Below, in pieces: positions 60,160 to 64,000 of a stretch of DNA of 64,000 nucleotides. This DNA comes from Pyxicephalus adspersus (Eukaryota > Chordata > Amphibia > Anura > Pyxicephalidae): contig NC_092860.1 in assembly GCF_032062135.1 (NCBI RefSeq), forward strand, positions 65,608,263-65,672,262. Reading direction: 5' to 3'. The stretch's first letter is position 1; each line of letters begins with the position of its first letter. The notes under the pieces are model-generated. The model made no database searches and had not been told where the DNA came from. It saw only the letters and a program-made list of their open reading frames with translations. The position numbers were made by a program, and so were the translations under genes.

Positions 60160-62605
60160 TGGTGCCAGCCAGACTTCTAGCAGCGATGAAGTATCAGCTT
60201 CTGCCCGCAGTTTTTGTGGCATCAGATGAGTACTCCAGTGACCCCTTCAGCTCCCCTAGCCCCCAGTCCCCTCAGCCCACTCTACCGAAGTTCTGCGCAA
60301 GGCATCAGGCTATGGGCCCAATCAAAAAAAAGAGTAATTGAGTTCAATTCGGGTCCAGTCAAACTATTGACATTGCAGCTACTGCCGTACAGCACTGTGG
60401 ACTCTGCTTCCTTCCGTGACCTGATGGCCTGTGCCGAGCAGCGGTGGAATATACCAAGCAGTCATTACTTCTCCCGCACAGCTGTACCCAGTTTACTTGC
60501 ACATTTAATGGGTAACCTCTCCCGGGTATTGGCATTCTCGGTGTCTAGCCAAATCCTCATCACCATGGACAGCTGGACAACCAGGCATGGCGTAGGACAC
60601 TACCTGTCATTCACCGCTCACTGGGTGGCCTTGCATAGCTCAGTGGGTGGTAGTCTGTAAGAGGCATTGCAGCACCTGGTACCCCCGCCATGGGGTGTGG
60701 TGGGAAAGCATGCACCAGAGAACTCTAGTCCGCTTTGCACAGAGAGGTTTGGCTGATGCCCTCCCAGCTCACAACAGGCAACATAATGTGCAACCACGGG
60801 GCCAACCTTGTGGCCTCGCTGCGCATAAGCCCCATAACACGTGTCCTGCTTTGCGTACGTACTGAACCTGGTGGTGCAGAAGTTCCTCTGCACAAACCCA
60901 GGACTGCAGGACTTACTGAGACAGGCTCGCCCTATCTGCAGCCATGTACGTCGATCCCTTACTGCCACTGCAGCGCTTAACAAGATCCAGCGCCAACAGA
61001 GGCTGCCACCGCATAGACTCATTTATGACTAGATGGAACTCCAGCCTGCACATGCTCCAGCGTCTGTGTGAGCAAACGCTAGCCATCTGCCATTACTTGG
61101 TCAGCGTGGTGCATGGAGGCAGTGGAGCCCTTGGTACAGCCACACAAATGAGCTATTTTACCAGTGACCAGTGGCTGCAGATGGAGACGCTGTGCAAGGT
61201 ACTGGCCCCCTTTAAGCAGGTCACAAATATTGTGAGTTGGGAGCGGTCAGGCTGGAACGATGTCATACCCATCATCTTTCTGCTTGATAATACCCTGTGT
61301 GGCCTGATGGAAAGTGGCGATGGGAGAGGAGGGGAAGAAATGGGGGAGGAGGATGAGGGTGACATTACACTCCATAGCACACAGCCAGCATCAGGAGGAG
61401 CAAGAAGAGACACTGGCCAGCATCTGGATTTTTAAGAGGAGGAAGATGATGATGACGATGAGGGAGATCATGTTGGGGCCCCTGGACAGGACCCGTCCAA
61501 CCCGCATTTGTCACGCTCCAGGCATTGTGGGGGGAATGGAACAACAGGAACTGCTGCAGCTTGAAGAGGTGTGTGATGAGGAGGAAGATGTTTTGGTGCC
61601 TATTGAGGGACAGGAGGAGGATGAGCCCAAGGAACTCCTCTTTCATATGTGTGTCCACATATTGCGATACCTACAGAGGGACCCCTGCCTTTGCAGCATC
61701 AAAAACTGGGATAATTACTGGCCACCCTTCTGGATCACCGCTACAAAAACAAAATGTCACAGTTTCTACCTAAACCGGCGTAAGAGAAAAAAAAGGTGAC
61801 CTGCCTGAGCAGAATACTATGCAACCAGCTGTGTGAGGAGTTCCGTGCATCACATTCCACACAGGGAGCTCAGGCCCCCACTCTATTCTCCTGTAGCCGT
61901 GGCAGCAGCAGTAGTGGCAGTAGGCTGCACACATCCAGAAGTCTAGGCCAAGGCAGGGGGGATTTTCTGGATGCCTGGCGAAACCTGATGCGGCCACCCC
62001 AAACAAGTAAAGTGCAGGAGCATAACCATTGAGAACGGATAAAGCGCATGGTGCACGATTACATTGGCTGTTTTCTGGATGGTGGTGGTGGTGATGGTGT
62101 TGACGACAGCAGTTATGAGGAGATCAACAGGCTTGAAATCCACTCGCAGTTGGCACAGTATGCCATCAAGCTTCTTTCATGCCCGGCATCCAGTGTTCTG
62201 TCTGAAAGAACCTTCAGTGCCACTGGCGGAATGGTCACGGACAACCGATCACAACTGTCACTGGAAAATGTCAATCGCCTCACCTTTTTGAAAATGAACG
62301 AAAGGTGGGTTACTAACAACTATCATATCCCTACTGCAAATGTCACTGATTACCTGACACAAGTCCTCACTGGCCAACCAAGATGTCTCTGTGAACCAAC
62401 ACTGCTCCTGTGCGGAGTCTGCCTATTATCAACACCCTGTCAGCTGAGCCTGCCTCAGTTTAATTTTTCTGCTAGTTATCGCAACATCCAGGGGTGGCAT
62501 TCATCGCCAATGTCATGCTTGCCATTGTGCAAGCTAGCAATATACTTTACATTTCTGCTGGTTCCAGGAGGCCCACAAACTGCAGATGAAAACCCCCAGT
62601 ATTGA
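60160..62605 (+). pseudogene. hAT-family transposase (ZBED-like), multiply frameshifted
   Basis: hAT transposases have a BED zinc finger, an RNase H-like DDE core split by a helical insertion, and a C-terminal dimerisation segment. Pieces appear in order: SHYFSRTAVPSLLAHL and ILITMDSWTTRHGVGHYLSF (60440-60610, first catalytic Asp in MDSWT), FAYVLNLVVQKFL (about 60850), TRWNSSLHMLQRLCEQTLAI (about 61030), LAPFKQVTNIVSWE (about 61200), a worn LLDHRYKNKM (about 61730), and finally LSCPASSVLSERTFSATGGM with NRLTFLKMNERW (62170-62310), the hAT dimerisation motif. At least four frame changes break it. The BED finger was not identified; a TA MITE lies directly 5' and may have displaced it. Confidence 0.9.
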
Positions 62606-63076
62606 TAGCTGAAAAATTAGGCAAAGGCAATGGTACCCAAGTATTGTAAGATTGAGGGTTGGCATTCATATCATTCACTCCATGATGCAAACTAGCAATA
62701 TTGTCTTACCTCCCTACCTACCGCTTCCGGCACCACAGACCACAGCAACAGTGTTGGCACACAAAACATCCTGGTTTGGCCCTTCAAAATTTTCAGATGT
62801 TTGTATTACACTCTTCTGGGTGGCAATAACTATGGGCTACACCCAGCTCTAGATGCCAGTTACAAATGCGGTCCACGCTCCCATCTCAGGGCCCACCGCC
62901 TCCTCCTGTTGCTCCTGCCGCCTGTCAGTGCTCCATTCACTAAAAAAAATTAATAAATGTTTAGAGTTGGCCCATTGACTTGGAATTCGCAAAATCAGTT
63001 TGCTGAAATTTTGCGGACCCATCGGAAGTTCGAGGAAATTTCACGAGACTGTCAGAGGCCTTCTCGACCATCCCTA
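62606..63076 (+). mobile_element. 3' non-coding end of the hAT element
   Basis: It runs to TCGACCATCCCTA at 63064-63076, whose inverse TAGGGATGGTCGA is a typical hAT terminus. The matching 5' terminus was not found in the window. Confidence 0.6.
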
Positions 63077-63837
63077 AATATTACTACCGATGCTATCTAA
63101 AGTTATAACCTGCGTTGAAATATGCATATCTTCTCATCTATCTCTGTAGCCAGTATGCCAGTCTTTCCCTGATAAACTACTAATAGGTTTATCCCAAGCA
63201 CACAGTTAAGTAATAGCACTCACATTTGTAATAACTAATCCAATCATAGTTAACATTAACAATAGTAGTAAATAGGCTATCCTGCATATTGCCTTCCCTT
63301 CTCCCTCTTCTCATGTTGTCTTCATTTGTACAACAACTGAAAAAATAACAAACTGTTCAATCCAAACTATTTGGCATACTAGAATACTGAAAAATACAAT
63401 ACCGTTAATGGACTTGGGTATTATTTTTAGTCTACGTATAGGAACATTATAGCAGGCACTATAAGGCTACCTTGCATAAAACATAGGTCAGGTGTCACAT
63501 GTAATAACATTTTCACACAGACTAGTTCTATTTTTAATAAAATAAACAACAATGTTTATCAATAAGGGTTTCTCCAGTCAGACTAATGCACTTTTAGGCA
63601 GTCTGTAAGGGTGCCATTCTTCCCACTGGTCAGCTTTGTAGGAGGCATTCTTCCCACTGATCGCCACACTAATGTACTGTGAGTTGCAGATATAGTAATT
63701 GTAGTAAGGGTTCTCTGAAGACCTTAAAGTTATCTCAATGTGTTCCCCTTGCGGCTCTACTATTAGCGGGACCCGGCAGCCACGTGACATTCAAACTGAG
63801 CGGGCACTAGCAATCGGCATAACAACTGAGGAGGATG
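63077..63837. other. No gene found
   Basis: Contains two copies of a CATTCTTCCCACTG unit (63614 and 63645, 31 bp apart). Just before the edge ORF lies a GC-richer stretch with CACGTGAC at 63780. Confidence 0.45.
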
Positions 63838-64000
63838 ATGGGGAAAGCTGTAAACAAATCCAAGGAGCGTGCCCCACGCTCACGGTCAATCTGGCCGGCT
63901 TCTAGGATGGCCATGGTCCAGGAAGAGCACGCTGCTGCATACTCTGCATCACAGGAAAAAAAGGACTACTGGAGGGGGCTGAAGGGGGGGGGGCGCTTAT
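63838..64000 (+). CDS. Open frame running off the right edge, unidentified
   Basis: The ATG at 63838 is followed by 53 open codons to the window end, starting MGKAVNKSKERAPRSRS and continuing to QEEHAAAYSASQEKKDYW. It is basic at the start, then acidic and alanine-rich. The local DNA is GC-richer than the window and CpG-containing. A lysine-rich MGK start would suit a LINE ORF1 or a host first exon. I cannot tell which. Confidence 0.3.
   Translation, partial: MGKAVNKSKERAPRSRSIWPASRMAMVQEEHAAAYSASQEKKDYWRGLKGGGRL

Noticed and set aside
63578..63790. A 70-codon minus-strand frame near the right edge
   Set aside because: It overlaps a repeated CATTCTTCCCACTG unit and shows no family motif.

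Overview
This window is vertebrate nuclear DNA, most likely from a frog. It is AT-rich, intron-dominated and crowded with transposable elements. The only conserved host gene I can support is the 5' part of an E-protein gene, tcf3 (E2A), on the minus strand. Seven coding exons between 6473 and 16227 join in frame into the first 187 residues, and all splice sites and phases fit. A non-coding first exon with promoter-like DNA sits near 27433-28240. The bHLH-encoding exons must lie to the left of position 1. The frog assignment is an inference from the E2A sequence together with the repeat mix (Tc1, L2, L1/Tx1-like, hAT, TTAA- and TA-flanked MITEs); the sequence does not name a species.

Layout: 1-6472 is tcf3 intron. 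6473-11219 holds six coding exons, 16156-16256 holds the start-codon exon, and 16257-27432 is an 11 kb first intron carrying two CGATCG-rich palindromic MITEs and a TTAA MITE. At 27.4-31.3 kb the first exon and promoter are present in up to three tandem copies. Only the gene-proximal copy keeps a splice donor and most of its CpGs. Between and beyond the copies lies a family of short inverted-repeat units whose core is CACCTG/CAGGTG, the class of E-box that E proteins bind.

32.5-38.8 kb is a transposon graveyard: an L2 LINE 3' end, an intronless and broken copy of an uncharacterised repeat-associated protein, a decayed Tc1 element with long inverted repeats, and MITEs nested three deep. 38.8-48.7 kb is sparse, with one 5-bp-TSD palindromic MITE and an L2 tail. 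48.7-53.9 kb is a rearranged antisense L1-like LINE with an in-frame 43-codon duplication in its reverse transcriptase. A second antisense L1 scrap follows near 55 kb, then a non-autonomous hAT (56585-57826), a gapped TA MITE and a broken autonomous hAT transposase (about 60150-63076). An open frame of unknown identity runs off the right edge.

All transposon coding regions appear dead. Assembly gaps occur at 7564-7616, 48753-48766 and 59542-59991.
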